A stretch of DNA of 64,000 nucleotides, taken from contig NZ_JBHUJX010000036.1 in the NCBI RefSeq assembly GCF_042683745.1, positions 1-64,000 on the forward strand. Reading direction: 5' to 3'. A program made the position numbers and the translations under genes. Numbering within the stretch: the stretch's first letter is position 1; every line of letters starts with the position of its first letter. This DNA is from Pseudoneobacillus sp042683745. Lineage in GTDB: Bacteria; Bacillota; Bacilli; Bacillales; Cytobacillaceae. Under the pieces are notes generated by a model. The model saw only the letters and a program-made list of their open reading frames with translations. It ran no database searches and was not told the origin of the DNA. Below, one piece after another: positions 1 to 10,277 of the stretch.

Positions 1-110
1 ATAATGAAACTATTATTCATTTTACAGGGGGAGGGTAATATTCTTTGCTGGTATATTTGGGTAAATAAGTGTTTCATCAAATCAAGCAAAATCTGTATAC
101 TTTATTCTAG

Positions 111-831
111 CAGTCACAAGAGGAACTAGGAATATCTTCTAAAACCTTTAATGGATATGAAACTGGTGGTAAACAAACTAGTTATGCTGCCATTAATAAT
201 ATTGCTAATTATTTAAAAGAAAATATTAATATAATCTTGAAGATTGCTGAGAATGATTTCGGAAAGATAAGAAAAGATAAATCCCGAAAAAAAAGAAAAG
301 CAACATCACTAAAGGTAAAAGATGATGAAATATCGGCAGAAGAAATAAAAATTATTTCAAAAAAAAATAGATTCAAATGAATTAGAGTCTAAGCCTATAA
401 AAAAGGAAATTGTCAATCCTTTAATGAGCACAATTACACTTAAAGGATTGACTGAATTATTACCAAAATTAAAGAATAATTGGGATACTAATAATAAAAC
501 AATTCAAATAGAATTTGAGGGAAAAATACTGTTCATCAAAGAAAGTGAAATTATTATTGAACTAGGTTTAGAATTTCTAATAATAAGATCTCCAAGTTGG
601 GATCTCGGTTTTTATTTTTTTGTCACAAATCTATTTGGAGTCCCACATATTACTGTACCTTATAGCATGCTAGAAACTCACGGCAATGAGTTAGTACCCT
701 TTAAATCAGGTACAGCATTTTGGTTCAGTAACATGTGTACAGAGTCTAAACAACTAAAAATTGTTATTCATAAGAATCCAGAAACCCTATTTTCTAATTA
801 TCAAAATGCAGATTTTAAACAACTTTATTAA
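111..831 (+). pseudogene. Frameshifted hypothetical ORF, regulator-like N-terminus
   Basis: Two reading frames join at a run of nine A's (about 359-367). The upstream frame is open from 111 to its stop near 380 and carries a segment resembling the helix-turn-helix part of small regulators (EELGISSKTFNGYETG). The downstream frame is open from about 352 to 831, and its ATG-initiated part (424-831, 135 residues) has no family I recognise. A one-base change in the A tract would fuse both into a single protein of about 240 residues. The region is very AT-rich, unlike the S-layer and core genes, and lies beside decayed mobile genes, so acquired and decaying DNA is likely. Alternatives are a sequencing error in the homopolymer, or a genuine 135-residue gene starting at 424. 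Confidence 0.4.
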
Positions 832-918
832 TTAACCAATTTACTACTTATATATGAGGATACTCTCATATTTTTTTTGTTTATCACTGAAACTAAAAAT
901 CTAACACTTTCAATTTCT

Positions 919-1873
919 TCATTCAAGAATTATTCTACTTTCTTCAAGTAATTCACCACAATGATAGCAAATACAAAATAATCCTGGATTAAACCTTGTA
1001 TTTTTTTTCCTACCAACTTTTTCATGCTCAAGCATTTTAATAATTTTCTCATGGATTAATGGATCAATTAAAGGTATCACGTTCTGAGTTTCAATTAGAT
1101 AATGATAGTTTTCTCTAATGTTCCGGTTATATATCCACTGTAATGCTTATTACTAAGAATATAGTGAACAGATTTATAACTCTATTTCTTCCCTCTTTTT
1201 GTAGGTCCAAATCTTTCATTTATTATTCTAGCTATATTTCTTAAGCTCATTTTCATTAGATATCCATAAAAAATATATTGTAATATATATATTTCTTTTT
1301 GTTTCTCTTCATCTGATGTAATTTCTTTGTAAACTGGAAGTATTTTTTCATCATCTTTTGATTTTATGTATCCAAATGGATATTTTCCATCGTATGCAAG
1401 CCTTGATAATACTTTTGCCTTTCTTCCATCTGATACTCTTTTTAAAATCCGTTCTCTTTCTTCTTGTGACATAGCAGTTAATAGTAGGAAAAACATTTTA
1501 AAATATTCACCCGTGCTGGTGATATTTTCCGTAATGAATATAATTTGTTTTACGGATTCAGAAATACATAACATCGTTTCAATATTATTTTTTAAATCTC
1601 TTCCAAACCGATCTACAGAATACACAAGTAAACAATCAACCCTCATAGTTTTAAGATCCATCATCATCTCGATTAATTCTGGACGATTTACATTTTTCCC
1701 TGTATACCCAACATCATTGAACTCTTAATAATTTCTAATTTATGCTCTTTTGCATATGTATCCATTTTTACCTGTTGATAACTTACGCTGTCTTCTATTG
1801 ATAAATCCTTTACTTTTATGGATTTTCTAGCGTATGTTACTGCACTTTTAATCTCTACCATAAAATGAAACAC
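919..1873 (-). pseudogene. Decayed serine recombinase (resolvase/invertase family)
   Basis: The first 61 codons (1688-1873) contain the catalytic-serine region (TYARKS). After a one-base frame break near 1705-1715 the second frame reads GYTGKNVNRPEL and then 1182-1667, with the typical SVDRFGRDLKNN motif and a recombinase domain ending FGPTKRGKK. A stop codon and a further frame change follow, but homologous-looking sequence continues to about 919 and includes a zinc-ribbon-like CICYHCG. This is the layout of a large serine recombinase as found in phage, ICE or sporulation-excision elements, here broken at least three times and probably inactive. It lies next to an IS3 remnant. I see no intact partner genes for a mobile element in the window. 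Confidence 0.8.
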
Positions 1874-1883
1874 CTCTCTAAAT

Positions 1884-1918
1884 TAATAATTGTAACTAGT
1901 TTAATTATTGCAACTAGT
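1884..1918. repeat. Tandem 17-bp direct repeats upstream of the recombinase
   Basis: Two near-identical 17-mers (TAATAATTGTAACTAGT and TAATTATTGCAACTAGT) are offset by 18 bp and lie just upstream of the recombinase start. Their position suits a promoter/operator or a recombinase binding (res/att-like) site; the role is inference. Confidence 0.45.
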
Positions 1919-2189
1919 ATTAGAGAAACATAGATTCCCTGAGAGGTATTATTCTCCTTATTCGCATCTTACTTATTTTTCATGTACTTATTTGTATGAT
2001 ATCTGGTTTTGCCTGCTTCCAAGACTCGATAAAAGTGAATATCAAGTAATTTCTCGTTGGGAACTCCCCACTATTTTGTGCAACCTAGACGCTTCGCTCG
2101 ATCTGGCACCTGTATTGTTAAAAACAGAAAAGCCCTGCAGAGATTTCTCTCTGGTCTTATCCCTTTCAAGTAGACAGCTTTAAAAAAGA

Positions 2190-2400
2190 CTAAACAGCCA
2201 TCGTAATTCGGTATTCTACTGGAGAACGATGGTTGAGCCGTTTTTGGAACCTTTTATAGTTATATTTGTACATGTATGTCTCGATAGCTTGTATTAGTTC
2301 TTCTTCTGTTTTACAATCAGGATACAATTCTTTCATTCCATAAATAATCTCATATCTTAATGCTTGTTTAATTTCACCTCCCCATGAAGATTTGGATACC
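2190..2400 (-). pseudogene. C-terminal stub of IS3-family transposase OrfB
   Basis: The frame following OrfA encodes about 60 residues ending YKYNYKRFQKRLNHRSPVEYR, the usual C-terminus of IS3-family OrfB (integrase core tail). The DDE catalytic residues and most of the core are deleted. Confidence 0.7.
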
Positions 2401-2698
2401 GCTTTTTTAGGTATTCTATCTGAGCCTTATAATAATCTCGCTCCTCTTCAACACTTGTAAACTTTGTTTTTGGGCGACCTTTAAAAGGACTATCTGAAGA
2501 GGAATTATTTCCTCTTTGATCTGCCAATGTTTTACCCTCCTCATATTGTTTTACCCATTTTTTCAGTTGAGTTGAACTTCTAAGACCTAATTCATCAGAG
2601 AGAGATTGATAACTCCCATCTCCATTTATGTATCTTTCAACTGCCTTACTCTTAAATTCCTCGGTGTATGTATGATATGTTTGTCCTTTTTTAGCCAT
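2357..2698 (-). CDS. IS3-family transposase OrfA (helix-turn-helix protein)
   Basis: The protein reads MAKKGQTYHTYTEEFKSK..., followed by a helix-turn-helix (about residues 15-50, LSDELGLRSSTQLKKWVKQY) and a C-terminal coiled helix (EEERDYYKAQIEYLKKRYPNL), as in IS150-type OrfA. The start at 2698 has a GGAGGGG ribosome site; the frame is open further upstream, but that part runs through the terminal repeat and is not coding. OrfA binds IS ends and normally joins OrfB by programmed frameshift. Here only a stub of OrfB follows, so it is a leftover gene. It may still be translated. Confidence 0.75.
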   Translation of the reverse strand: MAKKGQTYHTYTEEFKSKAVERYINGDGSYQSLSDELGLRSSTQLKKWVKQYEEGKTLADQRGNNSSSDSPFKGRPKTKFTSVEEERDYYKAQIEYLKKRYPNLHGEVKLNKH

Positions 2699-2942
2699 AG
2701 AAAAATCCCCTCCAAGTAATAGTGTAACACCCACACAATACGTGTGGACTTTTTTACACTGTCTACTTAAAGGGGATAATATCACTCCACAGAGCTTTTC
2801 GAAAAGGATTACAGGTTCCATTTCCAAATATCTGGATGGTACCTGGCACCTTATATTTCTTTTAGAACAAAAAAATTAATATTGCGACTAAAAATTATGG
2901 AAAACTCCCACCAAACTTTATAGAAAAATAAAATATAAGAAA

Positions 2943-2976
2943 GGCTCTACGGAGATTCTCTCCATAGAGCCTTTTC
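2943..2976. terminator. Intrinsic terminator of the S-layer gene
   Basis: The stem GGCTCTAYGGAGA/TCTCCRTAGAGCC is followed by a T-run in either direction. It lies about 35 bp past the stop codon of the S-layer gene on the minus strand. Confidence 0.75.
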
Positions 2977-3008
2977 AGAAGTTAAGTCAGATTACTAATA
3001 TATGAATA

Positions 3009-6000
3009 TTAGTTAGTTGCCCATAAAGTTGTTGCAGATGTGTAAGTGTAAACTTTAGCAGCATATGCATTTCCAGAAGCATCAGTTAACTTAGTTGCAT
3101 CTGAATTATGAGTAATAGTATTTGTATTTGCAGCATTTGCAACAGTAAATGTTACTGTTTTGTTTGTTGCATCATAGATAGCAGAAGTGATTCCAAGTGT
3201 ACCACCAGCAGCTGTGAAAGATGATTTAACATCAGTTCCGTGTGCAACAGGTGTTCCAGCAATTGATAAACCTTCGCTGAAAGTAACTACAAAAGTATTT
3301 GCATTATTTGTAGTACCAGTTGCAACTGGTAAAGTTGCAGTAGGAACAGTAAGATCGACAACAATTGGTGTTGCAATTGTTCCAAGATCATTTCCACTCA
3401 AGTCTTCATTTTTGTTAGCAGTAGTAGTGTATGTTACTTTCAAGTCACCAGCTGCAGCTGTAGTAGTAGCAATTGTTAGAACAACTACATCTGTAGTGCC
3501 CACTTTTAGTGTTGCATTAGAAGCAGCATATGCAGTAGCAGCACTATCAACTACAACAAATCCAGTATGATCAAGAGTTGCAGCATTAACAGCTTCATTA
3601 AAATCGATTTCTAATGTAGTGACAGTTGCTCTAGTGATTTTTTCGATAACAGGTGCGATTCCATCACCAGCACCACGAACTGTTTCATAAGTTGCAGATT
3701 CAACAGCTTTGTTACCAGCAAGATCTTTAATATAAGTAGCACCAGATTTAACTTTTACAGAGTATTCAGTTGATTGCCCTGCAACTGGAGTCACTGCAAT
3801 ATTTAAAACATTATTATTTACTGTTGTTGTAATTCTATCTAAAGTAACTGCTGTATTAGTAGTTAAGTTTGTAACAACAAGATCAGTAGCCATTAAACCT
3901 TGGTTAGTTGTAGTTAAATTTTCACTGAATGGTAATGCAATAGTGTTACCAGTTGTTACTAAGTTTACTTGATTAGCAGCAAGTTTAACTTCAGGTTTAA
4001 CTTGATCTTTAATAGTAACGATAGCGCCATTAGGTACTACTGCGTTACCATTTACAGTTTTCAAAGCGTTACCGTTTTTAACACTTAATGTATAACCAGC
4101 TGTAGAAGTTTCAACAGCACCAGCAAGTTTAAGTGTAACAACGTTTGAACCATCAGCAGTTGCTGATTGAACCGTTACTGCAGGATTTGAAGTTACAAAA
4201 TCTGTTGCAGTAGCAGTACCGATAGCTTGATCAAATTTAACTTTAATTGTGTTTTTCTCAGTTAATGCAGCAAACTCATTAATAGCGTTAGCAGCATCAT
4301 ACGCAGCTAGTGTAGCAGCAGAAACTGATACATTTTTAGTGTCAGTAAAGCCAGCTAATACATTTCCAGCTACGTCTTTAACACCCATTACTTGAATTGA
4401 TTTAAGTGTTCCAGCTATAGCAGGAGAAGCACTAGCATCAGCAAAAGTAATTTTTGTTGTTCCTAAGTATTCAGGGAATGTTAGAACAACTGCTTTTCCA
4501 CCTTGTACTGGAGTAATTTCTGTACCAGCAGGTAATTGTCTTGTTGTTGCAGCAGCAATACCGTCTGTGCTCCATCCAATTAGGTAGTTACTTGCATTTG
4601 CAAGAGTAGCAAGATCCATTACTTCATTAAATGTAATTATCATTGAACGAGTAGAATTACTTACTGATGGATTACCTACTACGGATGGGCCAGTAGTATC
4701 TTTAACGCTAATTGATGATTGGTAATCAAGCATTGTGTTTTGTAATGCAGTTTTATCTTTAACACCAGCAACTTTGATAGTGTTATTGCCTTCTGCAAGT
4801 GCATTGTATAACACAACAGTAAATACTTTTCCAGTTGCGTCAGCAATTACATTTGAAACTGGTTGAACTTTACCATCTTGGTCAAGTACTGTGAAATACT
4901 TTTTATCAGCAGCGTCAACAACTTTAGAGAACTTAACAGTTATGTTAGTTGCAATAGAGCTGTCAGCTTTTACTTCAGTTACTTCTGGACGTGATTGATC
5001 TACTTTAGCAGTAACTTTTGCTTGAGTTGCAGAAATTGCATTACCAGAGTAATCTTTTACGCCTTCAACATTTAAAATAGTTTCATATGCTGGAAGTGGA
5101 TTAGTAGAGAAAGAGAACTCATATTTATCAGATGCTAATTTCTTAACAGTTCCATTAGCATATTTCTTAGTATCTCCAGATTTCCAGTATACATTAGAAG
5201 CTAATACTGTTGATGGATCAACAGCTTCACTGAAAGTTACAACTGCAGTCTCAAGAGTTGCTTCAACAGAAAGAACTGTTGGTGCAGTTTTATCTTCAAC
5301 TACTGTAAATTTATGTTCTGAGCTTAAAGCTTTAAGACCAAAATAATCCTCTACTCCAGCAACAACTAGTGTGTGTTCACCAACACTTAATGTTGCAGAC
5401 TCATATGGTGTCAAGATTACTTCTCTTGAACCTTGAGTAGTGGTACCATAGAAAGCTTTACCATCAATTTTAAAGTTTCCTACAACCGCTTTTTCGATTG
5501 GTTCAGAGAACACAACTTTAACTGCCTTTGTTCCAAGGTTAGTAACTTCAACTACAGTTGGAAGAGCATTATCAAGTGGTGTAAATCCGAAATCTGTAAC
5601 TGATACTGTAGCAGTACCTGCTTTAACATTTTTAACAGTTAATTTATTAACTACTTGGTTAGTTAATTCACCAACTAAAGTTAAAGTAACTGTTTTACCG
5701 TCTGCTGCTAATTCTGCTGAATCAACAGTACCAGTAGATAAAGTATAGTTTTCTTTGTTTTCAGCAGTAGCAGCATCCACAGTACCGTCGAAAGAAACAA
5801 CAACTTCTTTAAGGTTAGTTGCACTTACACTCGCAACTTTAGTAGCTGTAGTGATTTTGTACTCAACTGATAATTTGTCAGTTGTTAAACCTTTATATTT
5901 GATTGCATATTTAGTGTCTAATTTTAATTCAGTTTTAGTTTTTAAAACTACAACTGTTTTAACAGCGTCAGCAGCTTTAGCAGCTTTGATTGTAGCAGAC

Positions 6001-6731
6001 TCAAGTTCAACGCCTTCGATTGAGAAATCTTTAACGTCTACAGAAGTAAGAGCTGCATCGAAAGTTACTTCGATTGTTTTGCTGTCTACTACTGAAGCAG
6101 CAGAGATTGCGTTCACTTCAGCACCACCAAGTGCTCTGTAGAAAGCAACTGCGATTTCGCCACGAGTGATTTCAGTTTCTGCACCAAAAGAAGTAGCAGA
6201 TTTAGGATCGATTAATTTAGCGTCTACAACTGCTTTAACGTATGGAGCAAACTTTTCGTTAACATCAGTGAATGCAACTTTAGCAGCTGTGTCAACTTTT
6301 AAGCCCATAGCGTCAGCTAAGATTTTAGACATTTCGTTACGAGTGATTTTAGAATCAACACCAAATTTAGTTGCTTCTTTACCATCAACATAACCTTTTG
6401 CTTTAAGAGCGTTTACGAATCCAGCACGATCTTTTGGTACATCAGTGAAAGCAGAAGCTGGTGCACTAGCTGTATCTAATTTTAATGCTCTTGCGAACAT
6501 TACAGCAGCGTCGATACGTTTAACTGAATCAGCAGCTCCGAAAGTTTTGCCATCAGCATAACCTTTCGCAATTCCTTGTGCTACGATGAAGTCTACTGCT
6601 TTAGTAAGCTCTTCACCTTGTACATCTGTGAAAGTTGCAGCTGAAGCAAGTGGTGCTACAGCAGATGCTACTAATGTAGCTGTTGCAGCAGTTGCTACAA
6701 ACTTACGGTAAGACTTTGGTTGGTAAGCCAT
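3009..6731 (-). CDS. S-layer protein with three SLH domains and Ig-like repeats
   Basis: The 1240-residue secreted protein has a signal peptide (residues 1-31, cleavage after PLASA). Three SLH domains follow at about 33-75, 95-140 and 150-200 (FTDVQGEELTKAVDFI, AFTDVPKDRAGFVNAL, AFTDVNEKFAPYVKAV). The remaining 1000 residues are repetitive Thr/Val/Ala-rich beta-sandwich modules of the bacterial Ig-like/SbsA type, with recurring 'VVFSEPI', 'VTFSEAV' and 'ITFNEVM' strands. SLH domains bind pyruvylated secondary cell wall polysaccharide, and the Ig-like part forms the lattice. Size, composition and monocistronic context with its own terminator suggest the main S-layer protein. A GGGAGG ribosome site lies about 9 bases before the ATG. 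It lies immediately left of the SCWP genes that make its anchor. Confidence 0.92.
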   Translation of the reverse strand: MAYQPKSYRKFVATAATATLVASAVAPLASAATFTDVQGEELTKAVDFIVAQGIAKGYADGKTFGAADSVKRIDAAVMFARALKLDTASAPASAFTDVPKDRAGFVNALKAKGYVDGKEATKFGVDSKITRNEMSKILADAMGLKVDTAAKVAFTDVNEKFAPYVKAVVDAKLIDPKSATSFGAETEITRGEIAVAFYRALGGAEVNAISAASVVDSKTIEVTFDAALTSVDVKDFSIEGVELESATIKAAKAADAVKTVVVLKTKTELKLDTKYAIKYKGLTTDKLSVEYKITTATKVASVSATNLKEVVVSFDGTVDAATAENKENYTLSTGTVDSAELAADGKTVTLTLVGELTNQVVNKLTVKNVKAGTATVSVTDFGFTPLDNALPTVVEVTNLGTKAVKVVFSEPIEKAVVGNFKIDGKAFYGTTTQGSREVILTPYESATLSVGEHTLVVAGVEDYFGLKALSSEHKFTVVEDKTAPTVLSVEATLETAVVTFSEAVDPSTVLASNVYWKSGDTKKYANGTVKKLASDKYEFSFSTNPLPAYETILNVEGVKDYSGNAISATQAKVTAKVDQSRPEVTEVKADSSIATNITVKFSKVVDAADKKYFTVLDQDGKVQPVSNVIADATGKVFTVVLYNALAEGNNTIKVAGVKDKTALQNTMLDYQSSISVKDTTGPSVVGNPSVSNSTRSMIITFNEVMDLATLANASNYLIGWSTDGIAAATTRQLPAGTEITPVQGGKAVVLTFPEYLGTTKITFADASASPAIAGTLKSIQVMGVKDVAGNVLAGFTDTKNVSVSAATLAAYDAANAINEFAALTEKNTIKVKFDQAIGTATATDFVTSNPAVTVQSATADGSNVVTLKLAGAVETSTAGYTLSVKNGNALKTVNGNAVVPNGAIVTIKDQVKPEVKLAANQVNLVTTGNTIALPFSENLTTTNQGLMATDLVVTNLTTNTAVTLDRITTTVNNNVLNIAVTPVAGQSTEYSVKVKSGATYIKDLAGNKAVESATYETVRGAGDGIAPVIEKITRATVTTLEIDFNEAVNAATLDHTGFVVVDSAATAYAASNATLKVGTTDVVVLTIATTTAAAGDLKVTYTTTANKNEDLSGNDLGTIATPIVVDLTVPTATLPVATGTTNNANTFVVTFSEGLSIAGTPVAHGTDVKSSFTAAGGTLGITSAIYDATNKTVTFTVANAANTNTITHNSDATKLTDASGNAYAAKVYTYTSATTLWATN

Positions 6732-7280
6732 TGTAATATTTCCTCCCTGTTTTGTGTAAATGTTTTTCTAAGTCGTTCAAAAGATCGACTAGTAACAACT
6801 TGTGTAGGTTAACTTCTATTCTACTCTATTTCTGGTATTTTTATAGATTTGTATGTACCAGGTAGAATTGGAAATTTAACTTATACATAATTCTACCAAA
6901 ATACGACTATATTTCAACCTTTTTTTACATTTTTCTCACATGTAAGTTTTTCCCACACTTATTCAAGTATGGAAAATAGAGTAAAAATCGAGAGTTAACC
7001 AGTTTAAAATGCACCTCTACATTATACATAGTAGTTTCCTAAAATGGAAGTTTTTTAATAAAAAAGTTTCAAATTCTACCTTTTTATTAGTCTGCACATA
7101 TGATAAGACGAATCAGTTTAAGAAAAGTTTCACATTCTGCAAATTTTTTTAAAAACTTATTTTAATCGTCCATTCCTTTAACATAAAAAAAGGGCCGAGC
7201 CAACTTTAGTAATATACGCTACACTTTTTCAATTAGAACCAAGTGTAACCAAATTATTTAAAGTTTGCTCTGCCTTCATA
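6732..7280 (-). promoter_or_regulatory. Long upstream region of the S-layer gene
   Basis: This 549-bp AT-rich gap carries no ORF. It should hold the S-layer promoter(s) and a leader. A TAGAAT hexamer near 6825 on the minus strand is a possible -10, but I cannot fix a convincing -35. Long leaders are usual for S-layer genes. The right end (7180-7280) is the 3' flank of the polymerase gene. Confidence 0.4.
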
Positions 7281-8657
7281 TTAAATAAATTTATTCCTGC
7301 TATTCTGATTCACCGTCAAGAAGCCCATCACCAACCCAGCTGTGAGCCAGAAGACGACGTTCAGCTGTGGAATGAAGATGATGTTATTGGAAAGGTTCTG
7401 AACCATGTAACAGACGCTGCCGACGAATAATCCAACTGCCATGACTCTTCCAATTAAATTTTGCTTGAAATACAGTTTAATAATCGTTAAGAAATACAGA
7501 ATATAAATAAGAAGGAATGACACAAGTCCAAGGAAGCCTGTCTCCGCTCCGACCTTCAAATAGGAATTATGAACAGAGTATGCGTCATGTCCGATATCTA
7601 ATTCAGGATATTTCGTTACGTATTCTTTATATCTAGCATAGTAGTTCCCCATCCCTACACCAAGAACGGGATTATCTCTGAGCATGACCCAGCCTGTCTT
7701 CCAAAGCGTGACACGGGAAACAACGGCTCTGTTTGTAGTTGAGTTTTCTTCCATTTCATCTGGATCTAATTCATCGGGATTTTCTACATTATCACCAACG
7801 AATTCGGCAATCTTACTATCCTTCGGAAGCAACTTTTGGATCGCGAAAACCGCTGAGCCTGTCCTTGATTGGACGTCAGGCATAAAGTAAACAATCGTGA
7901 CCAATACAAGAATGGAAATAAGAATATGAATTTTAAAGAGATTTTTGGTAAATTGCTTTGGCATAAGAATAACTAATAATATTCCTGCGCAAACCATTGT
8001 CACCCAAGCGGCACGTGTATACGTTAAGATCACGTTAATGACAAAGATCGCATAAAAGGCAAACATGAGTAACTGTGCTTTTTTATCTTTAAAATAAGCA
8101 ACAGCCATTAGTAAGAACATCGGGATAATGTAATTTAAAAAGGCGGAATAATAGTTCGGATTCACAAATGTGGAATCGACACGCCCTTTCGCTTCCTTCA
8201 ATGCATAAAGACCTGCTTTATTGAGGGAGAAGTTAAAGACATATTGTAAAACGCCGAATAAACCAACAATAATAACAGAAGCCGCAAACCATTTCGCGAA
8301 GTTGGTATATTGCTCTTTGGAAAAATTAATTTTCACGACAATTAAGAATAGAACGACATACGATAAGTAGCGAGCAATTTCCATAATCGCCGCTGTTAAA
8401 TCAATGACATTGATGAGGGAAACGAGTGAAACGATTAAAAATAAACTAAATACGATGATAAATGGCCAAAGCTTGAATTCATTCAGACGAATATTGCCTT
8501 TGAAATAGTCGTAAATGGCCGCTAATGTAACGAGTGGGATTAATACAATCTCAGCTGATAATGGAAGTGGTCCAAGATAAGCTTTGAAATAGAAAATTGG
8601 AATAACGAAAAGACTAGCTAACACAAAATAATACGTCAAAGTGTTTTTGTTTGCCAT
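7281..8657 (-). CDS. O-antigen ligase/polymerase-like membrane protein (Wzy_C)
   Basis: A polytopic membrane protein of about 458 residues with around 11-12 hydrophobic segments. A large extracellular loop lies near residues 270-350, and the Wzy_C signature region is PVLGVGMGNYYARY... followed by HNSYLKVGAETGFLGL. Such proteins polymerise or ligate lipid-linked sugar repeats outside the membrane, as TuaE does for teichuronic acid. ATG at 8657 is preferred because AAGGAG sits 8 bases upstream; a TTG one codon earlier is possible. It follows the GT4 gene by about 80 bp on the same strand and probably acts in SCWP or another exopolymer. The exact substrate cannot be read from sequence. Confidence 0.8.
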   Translation of the reverse strand: MANKNTLTYYFVLASLFVIPIFYFKAYLGPLPLSAEIVLIPLVTLAAIYDYFKGNIRLNEFKLWPFIIVFSLFLIVSLVSLINVIDLTAAIMEIARYLSYVVLFLIVVKINFSKEQYTNFAKWFAASVIIVGLFGVLQYVFNFSLNKAGLYALKEAKGRVDSTFVNPNYYSAFLNYIIPMFLLMAVAYFKDKKAQLLMFAFYAIFVINVILTYTRAAWVTMVCAGILLVILMPKQFTKNLFKIHILISILVLVTIVYFMPDVQSRTGSAVFAIQKLLPKDSKIAEFVGDNVENPDELDPDEMEENSTTNRAVVSRVTLWKTGWVMLRDNPVLGVGMGNYYARYKEYVTKYPELDIGHDAYSVHNSYLKVGAETGFLGLVSFLLIYILYFLTIIKLYFKQNLIGRVMAVGLFVGSVCYMVQNLSNNIIFIPQLNVVFWLTAGLVMGFLTVNQNSRNKFI

Positions 8658-8735
8658 CAATAAAGCTCCTTTATTCTTAAATCAACATCCTCTGTATAGA
8701 TTACACGATTCGAGTTGTATAGACAATTCGAAGTT

Positions 8736-9836
8736 TTATTTATTTTGCAACATTTCGTACGTCTCGACTGTATTTTTATACAGCTGATCGAGTGAAAAAT
8801 GGGAAGAGGCGTGCTGATAAAGCTTAGTTCCCATCTCTTTAAGTGCGCCATTTTTCGACTGATTGTAAGCTTCGGCAAAGGCTGCTTGTAAGCTTAGGGC
8901 ATCCCCTATTGGCACGATCCAGCCTGTCTCCCCTTCAGTTACTAATTCCCGAACTCCACCGACATCTGTCGTAACCAATGGGATATGCTGGTTCGCCGCT
9001 TCTAATAGGGCAAGCGGAAAGCTCTCACTATAGGAAGCTAACAATGCTAAATCGGATGCGGTATAAATCGCATCCACGTCCTGACGAAAGCCAAGGAAAC
9101 GGACTTGGGCCTCCACTCCGACTTCCTTCACCTTATGGAGAAGCTCATCTTTTATTGGACCGTCCCCGACTAGTAAAAGTTTCACATCTGGCAAGTTTAA
9201 CTGCTTTAATGCTTGGAAAACAAGTTCATGCCCTTTAATCGGATGAAGTCTGGCTACCATCGTCATGACAAAATCGGTTTCCTCTACTTGTAGGGCATCC
9301 CGTGAAATTGGATTTGCTTTTTCAGTTGAAAAATGGATCCCGTTGTAGACTGTTTTGATTTTGTTCGCGGCAATGCCGATGCTAACAAGATTCCGCTTAA
9401 ACGTTTCCGAAACAGCGAAAAAATAGTCCATTCTGTTTATAGCAAATAGATTAAGCTTCGTAAAGACCTTTCCTTTTATTCCCGATTTCATGAAATCGAG
9501 CTTAGGATCACTGTGGACGGTTGTCACCCACTGGATGTTCACTTTGCTTTTGATGTAGACACCGAATAAATTCGCCCTTGGTCCGTGCGTGTGCAGGATG
9601 TCGAAGTGATTTTCGCGGATAAAGCGAACAAGTTGATTTAGTACGGAAAGATCATATCTTGACGACTGTTTGAACACTTTAACGTCAATTCCCGCTTCCT
9701 TCGCCTCTTCGGACAAAGCACCCTCTTGAAGGACAGCCAAGGTGACTTGACCTTTCGGAAATTGGGAAAGAAGGGTAATGACGTGCTTCCTTGATCCACC
9801 TGTCTCGCCACCGCTAATAAAATGCAGGATTTTCAT
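8736..9836 (-). CDS. GT4-family glycosyltransferase
   Basis: The 366-residue protein has a GT-B fold. The N-terminal domain has the glycine-rich loop of GT4 enzymes (FISGGETGGSRKHV). The C-terminal nucleotide-sugar domain has the motif MVARLHPIKGHELV, then LLLVGDGP and the E-x7-E region (SYSESFPLALLEA). No signal peptide is seen, so it is cytoplasmic or membrane-associated and uses a nucleotide sugar to extend a lipid-linked glycan. The start is supported by AAGGAGGGG. It belongs to the minus-strand group with TagA-like and UDP-ManNAc dehydrogenase genes, but a repeat array separates it from tagA, so it may have its own promoter. Sugar specificity is unknown. Confidence 0.88.
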   Translation of the reverse strand: MKILHFISGGETGGSRKHVITLLSQFPKGQVTLAVLQEGALSEEAKEAGIDVKVFKQSSRYDLSVLNQLVRFIRENHFDILHTHGPRANLFGVYIKSKVNIQWVTTVHSDPKLDFMKSGIKGKVFTKLNLFAINRMDYFFAVSETFKRNLVSIGIAANKIKTVYNGIHFSTEKANPISRDALQVEETDFVMTMVARLHPIKGHELVFQALKQLNLPDVKLLLVGDGPIKDELLHKVKEVGVEAQVRFLGFRQDVDAIYTASDLALLASYSESFPLALLEAANQHIPLVTTDVGGVRELVTEGETGWIVPIGDALSLQAAFAEAYNQSKNGALKEMGTKLYQHASSHFSLDQLYKNTVETYEMLQNK

Positions 9837-10030
9837 CGTGTTCCCCTCCTTTTTTATTCAAATAGATCCCTTTTCGGAGTGTAATTGTTTCCTTATCTAG
9901 CACTACATCTTGTTTATTGGCCTTTTTCAAACGCTAACCTTATTTATCGGTCAAATCGGTCGTTGGATCGAAGATCCTTTTCAACGTCAGACCTGCATTC
10001 GAACCCTGTTTATTGTACAAATTGGGTCAG

Positions 10031-10132
10031 CTATCGGACAATTAAGTCGTTCTAACGGACAAATTCGGCCGGCTATCGGACACTTTTCTTCATCTATCGG
10101 ACAAGTTCACCATTCTATCGGACTTTGTCACA
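10031..10132 (+). repeat. CTATCGGACA 21-bp repeat array, locus 1
   Basis: About five 21-bp units, each starting CTATCGGACA or a one-base variant, end in the family's invariant pair: ...GGACAAGTTCACCATT and CTATCGGACTTTGTCACAA. It lies between the tagA-like gene and the GT4 gene. The following 100 bp (10133-10235) resemble the flank of locus 8. Confidence 0.85.
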
Positions 10133-10277
10133 ATTTGTCCGCTTTTCGAGCACGGAAGCAAGCGCAAATTTCGTCCATGCTTGCTACGAGGTTCACTTAC
10201 ACCGAACTAGGCAAGCTGGCCAATTTTTCAATAATGACAGATAATTGCGCCGTTCAAGTAGAACAGCGCATGATTTC

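Larger units (their letters stand above)
2157..2779 (-). mobile_element. IS3-family (IS150-like) insertion sequence remnant
   Basis: Imperfect terminal inverted repeats flank the element: 2157-2190 and the reverse complement of 2746-2779, both reading TTATCCC-TTTAAGTAGACAG-AAAAAAG with a few differences. Similarity continues outward for some 45 bp on each side, so the whole imperfect inverted repeat is about 80 bp. Inside are an intact orfA and only the last 55-65 codons of orfB. The central part of orfB, including the DDE active-site region, is missing. The element is therefore a deletion derivative that cannot transpose by itself. Confidence 0.75.

Noticed and set aside
1908..2183. 91-residue plus-strand ORF
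   Set aside because: No recognisable family; its 3' end is the IS3 terminal repeat and it lacks a ribosome site.
3187..6393. Plus-strand ORFs inside the S-layer gene
   Set aside because: They are antisense shadows of the repetitive Thr/Val/Ala-rich coding sequence on the minus strand.
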